From Caballeronia glebae (GTDB lineage: Bacteria; Pseudomonadota; Gammaproteobacteria; Burkholderiales; Burkholderiaceae), in the NCBI RefSeq assembly GCF_001545035.1, contig NZ_FCOJ02000029.1, positions 26,310-90,309 of the forward strand: 64,000 nucleotides of DNA, written 5' to 3'. Shown here piece after piece: positions 18,502-27,820 of this stretch. A program made the position numbers and the translations under genes. Each line of letters begins with the position of its first letter. Position 1 is the stretch's first letter. The notes beneath the pieces are model-generated. The model worked only from the letters and a program-made list of their open reading frames with translations, had not been told where the DNA came from and searched no databases.

Positions 18502-19355
18502 GCACGGCCGCCGCAACGCCCGTCAAGGCGCGCCGCTTCGAAGCGCTCGGCGCGCTCGGCGCATCGGCCACCTTCGATATCGGCGTGCTCATTTTGCTGT
18601 TCTGGGTGGCGTGCGCGCTCTTCGGCCACTGGTTCGCGCCGCACGATCCTTACGCGTCCGATCCGCTCAATTCGCTCGCCGCCCCTTCCGGCGAGCACTG
18701 GTTCGGCACCGACCAGCTCGGCCGCGACGTGTTCGCGCGCGTGATCGTCGGCTCGCGCGACATTCTGACGATCGCGCCGCTCGCCACCTTGCTCGGCACG
18801 GCGGCGGGCACGGCGATCGGTCTCGTCGTCGGCTATTTCGACGGCTGGGTCGACGCCGCCATCGGCCGCGTGATCGATGCGCTGCTCGCGCTGCCGCTCG
18901 TGATCGTCGCGCTGCTCGCGCTGGCCGCGGTCGGCGCGAGCAACACGACGGTGATCCTCGTCATCGGTTTGACGTTCGCGCCGATCACCGCGCGCACCGT
19001 GCGCGCCGCCGTGCTGAGCGAGCGCCATCTCGACTACGTACTGGCGGCGCAATTGCGCGGCGAAAACGCGCTCTACATCATGTTCGCGGAAATCCTGCCG
19101 AACGTGCTGCCGCCGATCATCGTCGAGGCGACCGTGCGTCTCGGCTACGCGATCTTCGCCGTCGCGACGCTGTCGTTTCTCGGCTTCGGCATTCAGCCGC
19201 CGTCCGCGGACTGGGGCCTCGCGCTGTCCGAATGCTATACGTTAATGGCGGGCGGCGCGTGGTGGACCGTCGTCTTCGACGCCGCCGCGATCGCGTCCTT
19301 GGTCGTCGCGGTGAATCTCGTCGCGGACGCGGTGCAAGGAGTGCTCGACCGATGA
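18498..19355 (+). CDS. ABC transporter permease, DppC type
   Basis: The 285-residue product has a first membrane segment (IGVLILLFWVACALFGHW), the FAPHDPY and HWFGTDQLGRDVFARV landmarks of DppC/OppC permeases, and five further hydrophobic segments. The EAA loop is near DYVLAAQLRGENALYIMFAEILPN. It overlaps the upstream permease by four bases and the downstream ATPase by four bases, which makes equal expression of the complex likely. Confidence 0.92.
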   Translation: MSTAAATPVKARRFEALGALGASATFDIGVLILLFWVACALFGHWFAPHDPYASDPLNSLAAPSGEHWFGTDQLGRDVFARVIVGSRDILTIAPLATLLGTAAGTAIGLVVGYFDGWVDAAIGRVIDALLALPLVIVALLALAAVGASNTTVILVIGLTFAPITARTVRAAVLSERHLDYVLAAQLRGENALYIMFAEILPNVLPPIIVEATVRLGYAIFAVATLSFLGFGIQPPSADWGLALSECYTLMAGGAWWTVVFDAAAIASLVVAVNLVADAVQGVLDR

Positions 19356-21415
19356 ACGGACCGCCGCCATCGGCTTTTCCCACGTTCGGCGCCGCGAAAG
19401 GCGATCAGGCCGACGCGCTCACGGTCGTCGGGCTGACGGTCACATACCGGTCGCGCGGACGCGAGCGCGAGGTGCTGCAGGACGTCACATTGCGCGTGAG
19501 GCGCGGCGAGGCGTATGGGCTCGTCGGCGAATCGGGCTGCGGCAAGTCGACCGCCGCGCTCGCGGTGCTGCGCTATCTGCCGCGCAACGGGCGCGTGAAG
19601 GCGGGCCGCATTTCGATCGGCGGCCGCGATGTCGCCGCGCTCAACGCCGACGCGCTGCGCGGCATGCGCGCGAACGCGGTGTCGATGGTTTATCAGGACC
19701 CGGGACGCGCGCTGAATCCGTCGCTGACGATCGCGCGACAGGTTTCCGAGGCGTTCGAAGTCACGGGCGCATCCGCCGACGAAGCGCGCACCCGCACCGC
19801 CGAGATGCTCAGGCGCGTGCGCATCGCATCGCCCGAACGCGTGATGGAGAGCTATCCGCATCAGCTTTCGGGCGGGATGCAGCAGCGCGTCGTCATCGCG
19901 ATGGCGCTCGCGTGCAATCCCGAACTGCTGATTCTCGACGAGCCCACCACCGGGCTCGACGCCACCGTCGAAGCCGAAGTGCTCGATCTCATCGCGCAAT
20001 TGCGCGCGGAACTCGGCACGGCCGTGCTCTTCATCAGCCACAACCTCGCTGTGATCGGGCGTATGTGCGACCGCGTCGGCGTGCTGTACGCGGGCAAGCT
20101 CGTCGAAGAAGGCACGACCGCCGATGTCTTCGCGAAGCCGCGTCATCCGTACACCGTCGGCTTGCTGCGCTGTCTGCCGCGCGAAGGCCGCGGCAAGGAA
20201 ACGGGCCGGCTCGACACGATTCCCGGCTCGCTGCCGCTGCCGGGATCGATCGCGCAGGGCTGCATCTTCGCGCCTCGCTGCAAGCTCGCCGACGAACGCT
20301 GTCTCAAGGACGCGCCGCCGCCGTATCGCATGGCGTCGGCGCACGGCGATCAGATGGCGCGCTGCCACTATCACGAACGCGCGCAGACGCTGCCGCGCTC
20401 CACCGGCGAAGCGCCCGCGCCCGTCGCCCGCCGCGAGGAACAGCCGCTCGCGCTTTGCGCGCGCAATCTCTCGAAGACCTTCCGCGTCGGCGATGAAGAA
20501 GTGCGCGCCGTCCACGATGTCTCGCTCGATCTCGTGCAAGGCGAGACGCTCGGGCTTGTCGGCGAATCGGGCAGCGGCAAGACGACGCTCGCGAAGCTTT
20601 TGCTCGGCCTCGTGTCGCCCGATAAAGGCGCGTCGCTCGAACTCGACGGCGCGGCGTTGCCCGAGCGCGTGACGAGGCGCAGCGAAGAGCAGGTGAAATC
20701 GCTGCAGATCGTCTTCCAGAATCCGGATTCCGCGCTGAACCGCGCGCATTCGGTGCGGCGACTGATCGCGCGTTCGCTGTCGAAGCTCGCTGCGTTACGC
20801 GGCGAGGCGAAGGAAACGCGCCTGCGCACGCTGACCGAAGCCGTGCGTCTGCCGGAGCGCTATCTCGGCTCGCGCACGCGGCAACTGTCGGGCGGACTGA
20901 AGCAGCGCGTCGCGATTGCGCGCGCGTTCGCGGGCGACCCGCGTGTCGTGGTGTGCGACGAGCCGACCTCCGCGCTCGATGTCTCCGTGCAGGCCGCGAT
21001 TCTCAATCTGCTCGCGGATCTGCAGCGCGAGCGGCACGTCTCCTACGTGTTCATCTCGCACGATCTGCATGTCGTGCGCTATCTGTCGGACCGCATCGCG
21101 GTGCTGTATCTCGGGCGCATCGTGGAGATCGGGCGCGCGGCGGCCGTGTTCGACGGACCGCAGCATCCGTACACTGAAGCATTGTTGTCGTCGGTGCCGT
21201 CGATCGACGGGACGCATGCGAAGCGCATCCGGCTGTCGGGCGAACTGCCGAGCGCGGCGAATCCGCCTTCGGGCTGCGTGTTCCATACGCGCTGCCCGCG
21301 CAAGGTCGGCGAGATTTGCGAAACCGAAACGCCGCCGTGCCGCGACGCAGGCGACGGCCACGCGATTCATTGCCACATTCCCGTTGACGAATTACGCACG
21401 TTGCAGCTTCAGTGA
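19352..21415 (+). CDS. ABC transporter ATP-binding protein, fused DppD-DppF type
   Basis: One 687-residue protein carries two complete nucleotide-binding domains. The first has Walker A GESGCGKST, signature LSGGMQQR and Walker B LLILDEP. The second has GESGSGKTT, LSGGLKQR and VVCDEP. Each ends with the cysteine-rich oligopeptide-transporter C-terminal region (GCIFAPRC and GCVFHTRC), which binds an iron-sulfur cluster in some relatives. Both sites look competent. Separate dppD and dppF genes are replaced by this fusion. It is the last gene of the four-gene importer operon. Confidence 0.93.
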   Translation: MNGPPPSAFPTFGAAKGDQADALTVVGLTVTYRSRGREREVLQDVTLRVRRGEAYGLVGESGCGKSTAALAVLRYLPRNGRVKAGRISIGGRDVAALNADALRGMRANAVSMVYQDPGRALNPSLTIARQVSEAFEVTGASADEARTRTAEMLRRVRIASPERVMESYPHQLSGGMQQRVVIAMALACNPELLILDEPTTGLDATVEAEVLDLIAQLRAELGTAVLFISHNLAVIGRMCDRVGVLYAGKLVEEGTTADVFAKPRHPYTVGLLRCLPREGRGKETGRLDTIPGSLPLPGSIAQGCIFAPRCKLADERCLKDAPPPYRMASAHGDQMARCHYHERAQTLPRSTGEAPAPVARREEQPLALCARNLSKTFRVGDEEVRAVHDVSLDLVQGETLGLVGESGSGKTTLAKLLLGLVSPDKGASLELDGAALPERVTRRSEEQVKSLQIVFQNPDSALNRAHSVRRLIARSLSKLAALRGEAKETRLRTLTEAVRLPERYLGSRTRQLSGGLKQRVAIARAFAGDPRVVVCDEPTSALDVSVQAAILNLLADLQRERHVSYVFISHDLHVVRYLSDRIAVLYLGRIVEIGRAAAVFDGPQHPYTEALLSSVPSIDGTHAKRIRLSGELPSAANPPSGCVFHTRCPRKVGEICETETPPCRDAGDGHAIHCHIPVDELRTLQLQ

Positions 21416-21499
21416 AGGCAAAGCGGCGATTCGTCGGAACCAAAGCGACCGCGCGCGTCTCTCATCGGTTCGATGCTCAACAACAACGAGGATTCACCG

Positions 21500-21919
21500 A
21501 TGAAACCCACTCTTTCAGCCACGCTCTTCGCACTCACCTTCGGCGTCGCGATGGCCGCGCACGCGCAGACCGCGCCGCAAGCCCCGACGCCCGGCGCGTC
21601 CGATCCGTCCTTCTCCGCTTACTCGCTCGCGCAGCAATGCGCCGCGAAGTCCGACAACACGGCGCAAGGGCAATGCGTCGGCGCGGTGCGCGGCATCGTG
21701 CGCGGGTATCAGTACGGCGTGCTGTTCCTCTCGCAGCGCGCATCGCTGCCCGTTGGCGAGACCAAGCGCGTATCGCTGTGTCTGGCGGACACGCAGGTTT
21801 CGTCGATCGTCGACGACTTCCTCGCCGACGCGAAGCAGGTCAACGAAGCCGACCTCAAACGCACGCCCGCGGAAGTTGCCGTGCTCGGCTCGGTGCACGC
21901 GCATCACGCGTGCACGTGA
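21500..21919 (+). CDS. Exported small protein resembling the Rap1a/Tai family
   Basis: The product has 139 residues with a signal peptide cut after AHA. The mature part has a cysteine in LAQQCAAKS, a second in GQCVGAVRGIVRGYQYG, a third in VSLCLADTQ and a last one near the C-terminal AHHACT. This four-cysteine pattern with a central GYxxG-like helix recalls Rap1a/Tai proteins, periplasmic immunity proteins of type VI secretion in Serratia. No effector gene is adjacent, so an immunity role is only a guess. It lies 85 bases after the ABC operon. The ATG at 21500 is used because it opens the signal peptide. Confidence 0.65.
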   Translation: MKPTLSATLFALTFGVAMAAHAQTAPQAPTPGASDPSFSAYSLAQQCAAKSDNTAQGQCVGAVRGIVRGYQYGVLFLSQRASLPVGETKRVSLCLADTQVSSIVDDFLADAKQVNEADLKRTPAEVAVLGSVHAHHACT

Positions 21920-21937
21920 TCCAGCGCGATATCGATA

Positions 21938-22786
21938 TCAAAGCATTTCGAGCGAGCGCTTCGACTTCGGCGGCTTGAACTGCTGATCGATGCCCGCGAG
22001 TTCATCGGCGGACAAGTGAAGGTCGAGCGCCGCGCGATTCTCACGCACGTGCGCAACGTCCGCCGCTTTCGGAATCGCGAATACCTGCGGCTGCTGCAAC
22101 ACCCACGCGAGCGCCACCTGAAACGCCGACACACCGCGCGCCGCCGCGATCTTTTCGAGCGCGCCGCCTCGCGGCAGGCGCGCATGATCGACAGGACTGT
22201 AGGCCATCGCGGGCATGCGGCGCTCGCGCAGCCACGGCAGCAGATCGAACTGCGCCCCGCGCCGCGCGACGTTGAAGAGAATCTGATCGGTCGCGCAGGC
22301 GTCGCCGCCATCGAGCGAGAAGAGTTCTTCCATGTCGTCGGTGTCGAAATTGCTAACGCCCCAGTGACGAATCTTGCCGTCGCCCTTCAGCTTCTCGAAA
22401 CCCGCGACCACGCCTTCCAGATCCTCGCCGCCGCGCCAGTGCAGCAAATACAGATCGATGCGATCGGTCTTCAGACGCTTCAGGCTGCGCTCGCATGCGG
22501 CCTGCACGCCGCGCTCGCTGCCGTTGTGCGGATACACCTTGCTGACGATGAATAGCTCGTCGCGCCTGTCGCCGAGCGCTTCGGCGATGAGCTTTTCGCT
22601 TTCGCCGTCGCCGTACATCTCGGCGGTATCGATGAGCGTCATGCCGAGCTCGACGCCCTCGCGCAGCGCGGCGATCTCGTTCTTGCGCGCGTTCGGGCGC
22701 TCGCCCATTTCCCAGGTGCCCTGGCCGAGCTTCGGAATCGCTTCGCCCGTGGGAAGCGTGACGGTCGCCGTATTGGATTGAGCCAT
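21938..22786 (-). CDS. Aldo/keto reductase
   Basis: The 282-residue product is an NADPH-dependent carbonyl reductase of the AKR superfamily. The catalytic tetrad is visible: Asp and Tyr in LIDTAEMYGDGES, Lys in FIVSKVYPHN and His in LYLLHWRGG. The cofactor region appears late as AIPKAADVAHVREN. It resembles the YeaE/2,5-diketo-D-gluconate reductase-like group. It ends 18 bases from the convergent small exported protein, and a GGAGG ribosome site precedes its start. The physiological substrate is not evident. Confidence 0.9.
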   Translation of the reverse strand: MAQSNTATVTLPTGEAIPKLGQGTWEMGERPNARKNEIAALREGVELGMTLIDTAEMYGDGESEKLIAEALGDRRDELFIVSKVYPHNGSERGVQAACERSLKRLKTDRIDLYLLHWRGGEDLEGVVAGFEKLKGDGKIRHWGVSNFDTDDMEELFSLDGGDACATDQILFNVARRGAQFDLLPWLRERRMPAMAYSPVDHARLPRGGALEKIAAARGVSAFQVALAWVLQQPQVFAIPKAADVAHVRENRAALDLHLSADELAGIDQQFKPPKSKRSLEML

Positions 22787-22852
22787 GAAGAAGCCTCCTT
22801 GTAGGTTCGCCGATTATGGCGCAAGGAGCAGGCCGTCACTTCACGCCATCAC

Positions 22853-24544
22853 TCACGCCAGCCCGACCACCAGCGGCCCGAGCAGCGTCAGCAGCACGTT
22901 CGCGAGCGCATACGTGATCGCGAACGGCACCGTCGGCACCGCGCTTTCGGCCTTGTCGAGCACGGCGCCGAACGCCGGATTCGCACTGCGCGAGCCGGTA
23001 AGCGCGCCCGCGAGCAGTGCCGCATTGTCGTAGCGCAATACGTAGCGGCCGAAGAGCATCGTCAGCACGAGCGGAAACAGCGTGACGAACACGCCCAGCA
23101 GGAAGATCGTCAGCCCGCTCTGCTTCACGGTCACGACCGCCTGCAACCCGGAATTCAGCCCGACCACCGCGACGAACGCCGCGAGCCCGAAATCCTTCAG
23201 CAATTGCGACGCGGCCGGCGGCATCACGCCATACATCGGATGCTTGCCGCGCATCCAGCCGAACAGCAGCCCGGCGAGCAGGCAGCCGCCGCCCGAACCG
23301 AGCGTGAGCGGCACGCCACCCACATCGACGACGATCAGGCCGATCAGCAGCCCGAGCACGATGCCCACGCCCATGTAGATGAAATCGGTCTTGTCGGAAT
23401 ACGGCAGCTCGTAACCGGCGGCGTCGACGGCGCGCTTCGTGTCGTGCGGCGCGCCGTAGAACGTGATGACGTCGCCGTGACTCAGCGTGGTTTCGGGCAG
23501 CACCGGCAGCGCATGCCCCGCGCGCGTGACGCCCTGGATATACACGCCGTGCCGCATCGCGCGATCGACCGTCGTTCGCGCCTCGGCGATGCTCACGTGA
23601 TTCATGCCGCGCTTCGTAAACACGCCCTGACGCGTCTGCATGACGACGCTGCTGCCATCGGCATCCGCGACTTCCTCGCCGATGTGCACCGTCGCGCCGA
23701 CCATCGCCTCGCGCCGCCCGACGACGAGCACGATGTCGCCCGCCTCCAGCACGATGTCCGGCGCGGGCTCCAGCACGCGGCCGCCGCGCCGGATGCGCTC
23801 GACGGTGATCATGTCCTGGCCGCCTACTTCGAGCTGCGCGACCGTGCGCCCCGCCGCGCCGTCGCGCGTCACGCGATACGTGCGTCCGACGAGCGCGGGC
23901 AACGCCGAAATCTGCCCCGGCCCGGGACCGGACGCGCCGCCCGCGAGCGCTTTCTCCGCTTCGATCGACGCGTCCTTGAGACTTTGCTTCATGAACTTCG
24001 GCAGGATGTTCACGCACACGATGATCGCGCCGAGCGAGCCGAACACGTAGGTCACGGCATACGCGACCGCGACGTCGGCCTGCAACGCCTTTATCTGATC
24101 GGCGGGCAATCCGAGCCGCGCGATCGCATCGCCCGCCGTGCCGATGATCGCCGATTGCGTGAGCGCGCCGCCCGCGAGTCCGGCCGCGAGGCCCTTGTTC
24201 AGCCCGAAAAGCTTCGCGCAGACGATCACGCTCGCGAGCGCCGTCAGCGCAAGAAACACCGCCATCGCGATTTCACGCAGCGTGCGCCGGTTGATCGAGC
24301 CGAAGAACTGCGGCCCGGAGTCGTAACCGACCGCGTAGATGAACACGGCGAACATCACGGATTTCACGCCATTGTCGATCTGCACGCCCGCCTGACTCAC
24401 GATCACGGCCGCGATCAGGGAGCCGCCCACGCCGCCGAGCTGAAACCGGCCGAAGTTGATCTGGCCGATCAGATAACCCGCCGCGAGCGACAGGAAAAGC
24501 GCCGATTCCGGCGATTTCTGGAAGACTTCGTGGAGCCAGGTCAT
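22853..24544 (-). CDS. AspT/YidE-type transporter, second of a tandem pair
   Basis: The 563-residue membrane protein belongs to the aspartate:alanine exchanger family. It has two blocks of about five membrane segments, at residues 15-180 and 380-560. Between them are two cytoplasmic TrkA-C (RCK_C) modules, near residues 220-300 and 310-375. Repeated glycine-rich motifs (GGSLIAAVIVSQ, GSGGGCLLAGLLFGW) match the family. It starts four bases after the stop of a paralogue of nearly equal length. Family members exchange aspartate for alanine or export small carboxylates; the substrate here is not known. Confidence 0.85.
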   Translation of the reverse strand: MTWLHEVFQKSPESALFLSLAAGYLIGQINFGRFQLGGVGGSLIAAVIVSQAGVQIDNGVKSVMFAVFIYAVGYDSGPQFFGSINRRTLREIAMAVFLALTALASVIVCAKLFGLNKGLAAGLAGGALTQSAIIGTAGDAIARLGLPADQIKALQADVAVAYAVTYVFGSLGAIIVCVNILPKFMKQSLKDASIEAEKALAGGASGPGPGQISALPALVGRTYRVTRDGAAGRTVAQLEVGGQDMITVERIRRGGRVLEPAPDIVLEAGDIVLVVGRREAMVGATVHIGEEVADADGSSVVMQTRQGVFTKRGMNHVSIAEARTTVDRAMRHGVYIQGVTRAGHALPVLPETTLSHGDVITFYGAPHDTKRAVDAAGYELPYSDKTDFIYMGVGIVLGLLIGLIVVDVGGVPLTLGSGGGCLLAGLLFGWMRGKHPMYGVMPPAASQLLKDFGLAAFVAVVGLNSGLQAVVTVKQSGLTIFLLGVFVTLFPLVLTMLFGRYVLRYDNAALLAGALTGSRSANPAFGAVLDKAESAVPTVPFAITYALANVLLTLLGPLVVGLA

Positions 24545-24548
24545 GAGC

Positions 24549-26225
24549 TCAGCCCAGTTTGCTCGCGAGCCCGACGATCACGGGCCCGAGCAGCGGCAAC
24601 AGCACGTTGGAGAGCGCATACGTGATCGTGTAGCCGATCACGGGCGTCGCGTTTCCGGTCACGCCTACAAGCGCGCTAATCGCGGGCGTGCTGCATTGCT
24701 GGCCCGCGATCGCGCCGAGCAGCATCGGCACATCGAGCTTGAGCAGCCATCGGCCGATGAAGAGCGACGCGAGCGCCGGCCCGAGCGTGATGACGATACC
24801 CGCGACCGGCAGCGCGACGCCGTATTCGCGGATGAGCCTCAACGCGTCCGCGCCCGCCGACAGACCCACCGCCGCGATGAACGTGCACAGGCCGAAGTCC
24901 TTCAGAATCTGCGCGGCCGCCGAGGGCAGCGAGCCGATCAGCGGATAGCGCGAGCGAATCCAGCCGAAGAGCAGCCCGGCGAGCAGACAGCCGCCGCCCG
25001 TGCCGAGCGTGAGATCGATGCCGCCGACATGCGCCGACAGCCGCCCAATCGCGATGCCGAGCAGCACGCCGAGCCCGAGAAACACGAAGTCCGTCTTCTG
25101 CGTCGCGCGAATGATGTAGCCGAGCCTGGCCGCGCCGCGCGCCACATCCTCCTTGTTGCCGACGAGCGTCAGCACGTCGCCGCGCTGCACCTGCGTGCCG
25201 GAGAGCGCGGGAATCGTGCTGTCGAGACACGTCACGGCGGCGACGAAAACGCCGTGCGCATCGGCGGGCGCGGCGCGCTCGCGCACCTGCGCGAGCGTTA
25301 AGCCATGCAGCGCGCGCCGCGTGAGCATCACGTCGGCGCGCTCAACGTAGACATCGGCGACGCCGCCGCCGAACACTTCCTCGCCGATCGCCGCAATCGC
25401 CTCGACGAGCGCCTCGCGCCGCCCGCCCACCACGACGAGATCGCCCGCCTTCAGCACGACCGCGGGCTGAGGCTTGATGACCGAGCGGTCGCGTTGCACG
25501 CGCTGGACGCTGATTTTGTCGCCGAAGCGCTTTTCCAGCTCGCCGATAGTGTGGCCCGCAGCCGCCGTCACCCGAAGTTCGCGGCCGGCGAGCGGCGGCG
25601 CGGCGGGCGTCTGTCCGGGACCGAGCGCGCCGTCGCCGCCCAGCTTGCGCCAGACGCGCTCCGCTTCGTCGCGCAGATTTACGCGCAGCAGTAGCGGCGC
25701 GAACTGGCTTGTAAACAGGACGATCGTGACGAGCCCGAACAGATAGCTCACGCTGTAGGCGGTGACGATGTTCGCCTGCAGCCGCGCCGTCTCCGCCGAG
25801 GACAATCCGAGCCGGTTGATGGCCTCCGACGCCGTGCCGATCACGGCGGATTCGGTCGCGCCGCCGGCGAGCAAACCGGCCGCCGTGCCCGGGTCGAGTT
25901 TCAACGTAATGACGGCGCCGAGCACGAGCGCGACCACCACGACGATTTCGACGATCGACAACGCGCCATAACGCCAGCCGCGCCCGATGTTCGCGAAGAA
26001 CTGCGGGCCGCCGGTGAAACCGAGCGCGAAGATAAAAAGCGCGAACGCGATGTTCTTGAGATCGGGTGAAATGCGCGCGCCGCTCTGACCCAAAATCAGC
26101 GCGACGATAAGCGTGCCGCACACGCCGCCGAGCTGAATGGGACCAAGCTTTACAGACCCCACAAAATAACCAATCGCGAGACTGGCAAAAAGGGCAATCT
26201 CAGGCTGCGTCGCAAGCAAAGTCAT
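24549..26225 (-). CDS. AspT/YidE-type transporter, first of a tandem pair
   Basis: The product is about 558 residues with the same layout as its downstream neighbour: N-terminal membrane block, two TrkA-C modules (the second near VYVERADVMLTRRALHG) and C-terminal membrane block with LGTGGGCLLAGLLFGW. The ATG at 26225 opens directly on the membrane domain; an in-frame ATG at 26249 adds eight residues and is an alternative. The pair forms a two-gene operon divergent from a LysR gene, across an AT-rich spacer of about 480-500 bases. Control by that regulator is the likely arrangement. Confidence 0.85.
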   Translation of the reverse strand: MTLLATQPEIALFASLAIGYFVGSVKLGPIQLGGVCGTLIVALILGQSGARISPDLKNIAFALFIFALGFTGGPQFFANIGRGWRYGALSIVEIVVVVALVLGAVITLKLDPGTAAGLLAGGATESAVIGTASEAINRLGLSSAETARLQANIVTAYSVSYLFGLVTIVLFTSQFAPLLLRVNLRDEAERVWRKLGGDGALGPGQTPAAPPLAGRELRVTAAAGHTIGELEKRFGDKISVQRVQRDRSVIKPQPAVVLKAGDLVVVGGRREALVEAIAAIGEEVFGGGVADVYVERADVMLTRRALHGLTLAQVRERAAPADAHGVFVAAVTCLDSTIPALSGTQVQRGDVLTLVGNKEDVARGAARLGYIIRATQKTDFVFLGLGVLLGIAIGRLSAHVGGIDLTLGTGGGCLLAGLLFGWIRSRYPLIGSLPSAAAQILKDFGLCTFIAAVGLSAGADALRLIREYGVALPVAGIVITLGPALASLFIGRWLLKLDVPMLLGAIAGQQCSTPAISALVGVTGNATPVIGYTITYALSNVLLPLLGPVIVGLASKLG

Positions 26226-26595
26226 ATTTGGATTTGACCTTTTGTCCATCGATTGTCAAACTTAATCGCACTGCGTTCGCCCTCTAGCAATATACGAAAA
26301 AGGGCACGATTTACCTCAAAAATTTCTTATCGACATTAAAAGAGCGATAAATAAAATCTTTTTTAACTAACTTTGAAATATCGCTGCGCCTGGGTCTAGA
26401 AAGCAACGCGAAAATATCATTTATTAAACACATCATACGTACCGCTTTTTTAGCATTTAGAGTAGAAATTCAACGCCCACAATGGGCACATTTCGTACAT
26501 TTTTCCCGCCTTCGAATGTTGTAAGAAAGGTGTAATATGCGCGCCGTCACATTAACAATTCTATTAACGACTGATTTTCAGCTTTTATCGGCTAT

Positions 26596-26624
26596 TTGAA
26601 ACTTTATATTGCAAAGTTTATTAA
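26596..26624 (+). promoter_or_regulatory. Putative promoter with embedded operator for the LysR gene
   Basis: TTGAAA (26596-26601, five of six) and TATTAA (26619-26624, four of six) are 17 bases apart. The spacer is almost filled by a perfect inverted repeat, AAACTTT-N7-AAAGTTT (26599-26619), so a bound protein would block polymerase. It lies in an AT-rich spacer about 100 bases before the LysR start, as expected for autoregulation. The rest of 26250-26726 has no gene. Confidence 0.55.
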
Positions 26625-26726
26625 CCCTCCATATTATCGACTTAACAGGTTTTTCAAGAACCGGACACAAACCTGTACTAGCGCAAAACGTCCGGTCCGT
26701 GTGGCACCATCCGAGAGAGCCGAACG

Positions 26727-27722
26727 ATGAATCAGATACATGCAATGCGCGTCTTCGTGCGCGTGGCGGATACCGAGAGCTTTCGCCGCGCCGCTCAACA
26801 ACTCGATGTCTCGAATGCACTTGTGACACGAGCCATCGCGATGCTGGAAGCACATCTGCGAACGCGCCTCATCAATCGCACCACCCGCAATTTGTCTCTC
26901 ACCGAGGCCGGAACGCGTTATCTCGAAGGCTGCCGCGCGTTGCTGGAAGAACTGGACCATCTTGAATCGACCGTCACGCACACCGAAGGCGAACCGAGCG
27001 GCACGCTGCGCGTCGTTGCATCGAGCGCGCTTTCGCTGCTGACGCTGACGCCGCTCATCGACGGCTTTCGCAAGGTGCATCCACGAATCAACGTGCGACT
27101 CACGCTCGCCGAGCGCCATGTCGATCTCGTCGAGGACGGCTACGACGTCGGTATCGTCACGGCGTTCATGGTGTCGAGCACCGCGCTCGTCGAGCGGCCA
27201 GTCGGCACCAGCCCGTTCGTGACGGTCGCGACGCCGGCGTTCGTCGCCGAGCACGGCATGCCCGCTTCGCCGACCGACTTGCAAACGTTTCCGTCCGTCG
27301 GACTGCCGAACGAGATGCGCAGTCAGACCTGGCATTTCCGGCATCGTCACGGCTCGGCAGATCAGGTCGCGCTCGCGCCGGTGTACACCGTCAACAGTGC
27401 GCTGATGGTGCGCCTCGCCACGCTAAAAGGCATGGGTTTCTCGATTCTTCCCGAAGGCATCGTGCGTGCGGACCTCGAAGCTGGCGCGCTGGTTCAACTG
27501 CTCGACGACTACTCGATCGACGACCCCGACATGAAGGTGTCGATCGTGTATCCGGGACGGCAATATCTGCCCGCGAAGACGCGCACTTTCATCGACTACG
27601 CGCTGGATTATCTGGGCCGGGAATTCGCCGCCCAAGGCCGCGGGGAAGAGGTCCTCCGCCCCGGCATGCCGCCGGTCCTGCCGATTCAGGCGATGCGCGG
27701 CGCGCCGGTGACTGCCAACTGA
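26727..27722 (+). CDS. LysR-family transcriptional regulator
   Basis: The 331-residue protein has an N-terminal winged helix-turn-helix (residues 1-60; SFRRAAQQLDVSNALVTRAIAMLEAHLRTRL spread over residues 18-48). A periplasmic-binding-like effector domain follows from about residue 90 (GTLRVVASSALSLLTLTPLIDGF). Members of this CrgA-like subgroup bind small ligands and usually control a divergent gene. Here the divergent genes are the two AspT-type transporters, which are the likely targets. Its own promoter overlaps an inverted repeat. The ligand is unknown. Confidence 0.92.
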   Translation: MNQIHAMRVFVRVADTESFRRAAQQLDVSNALVTRAIAMLEAHLRTRLINRTTRNLSLTEAGTRYLEGCRALLEELDHLESTVTHTEGEPSGTLRVVASSALSLLTLTPLIDGFRKVHPRINVRLTLAERHVDLVEDGYDVGIVTAFMVSSTALVERPVGTSPFVTVATPAFVAEHGMPASPTDLQTFPSVGLPNEMRSQTWHFRHRHGSADQVALAPVYTVNSALMVRLATLKGMGFSILPEGIVRADLEAGALVQLLDDYSIDDPDMKVSIVYPGRQYLPAKTRTFIDYALDYLGREFAAQGRGEEVLRPGMPPVLPIQAMRGAPVTAN

Positions 27723-27820
27723 CAGGCCGTAGGGAATACGAGGGCCAGCACGGTGTCTTCGCCGTCTGGCCCATCGCACCGCACAACTAAACTTCGTCGA
27801 GCGGCCGACTCCGGCAGCGT

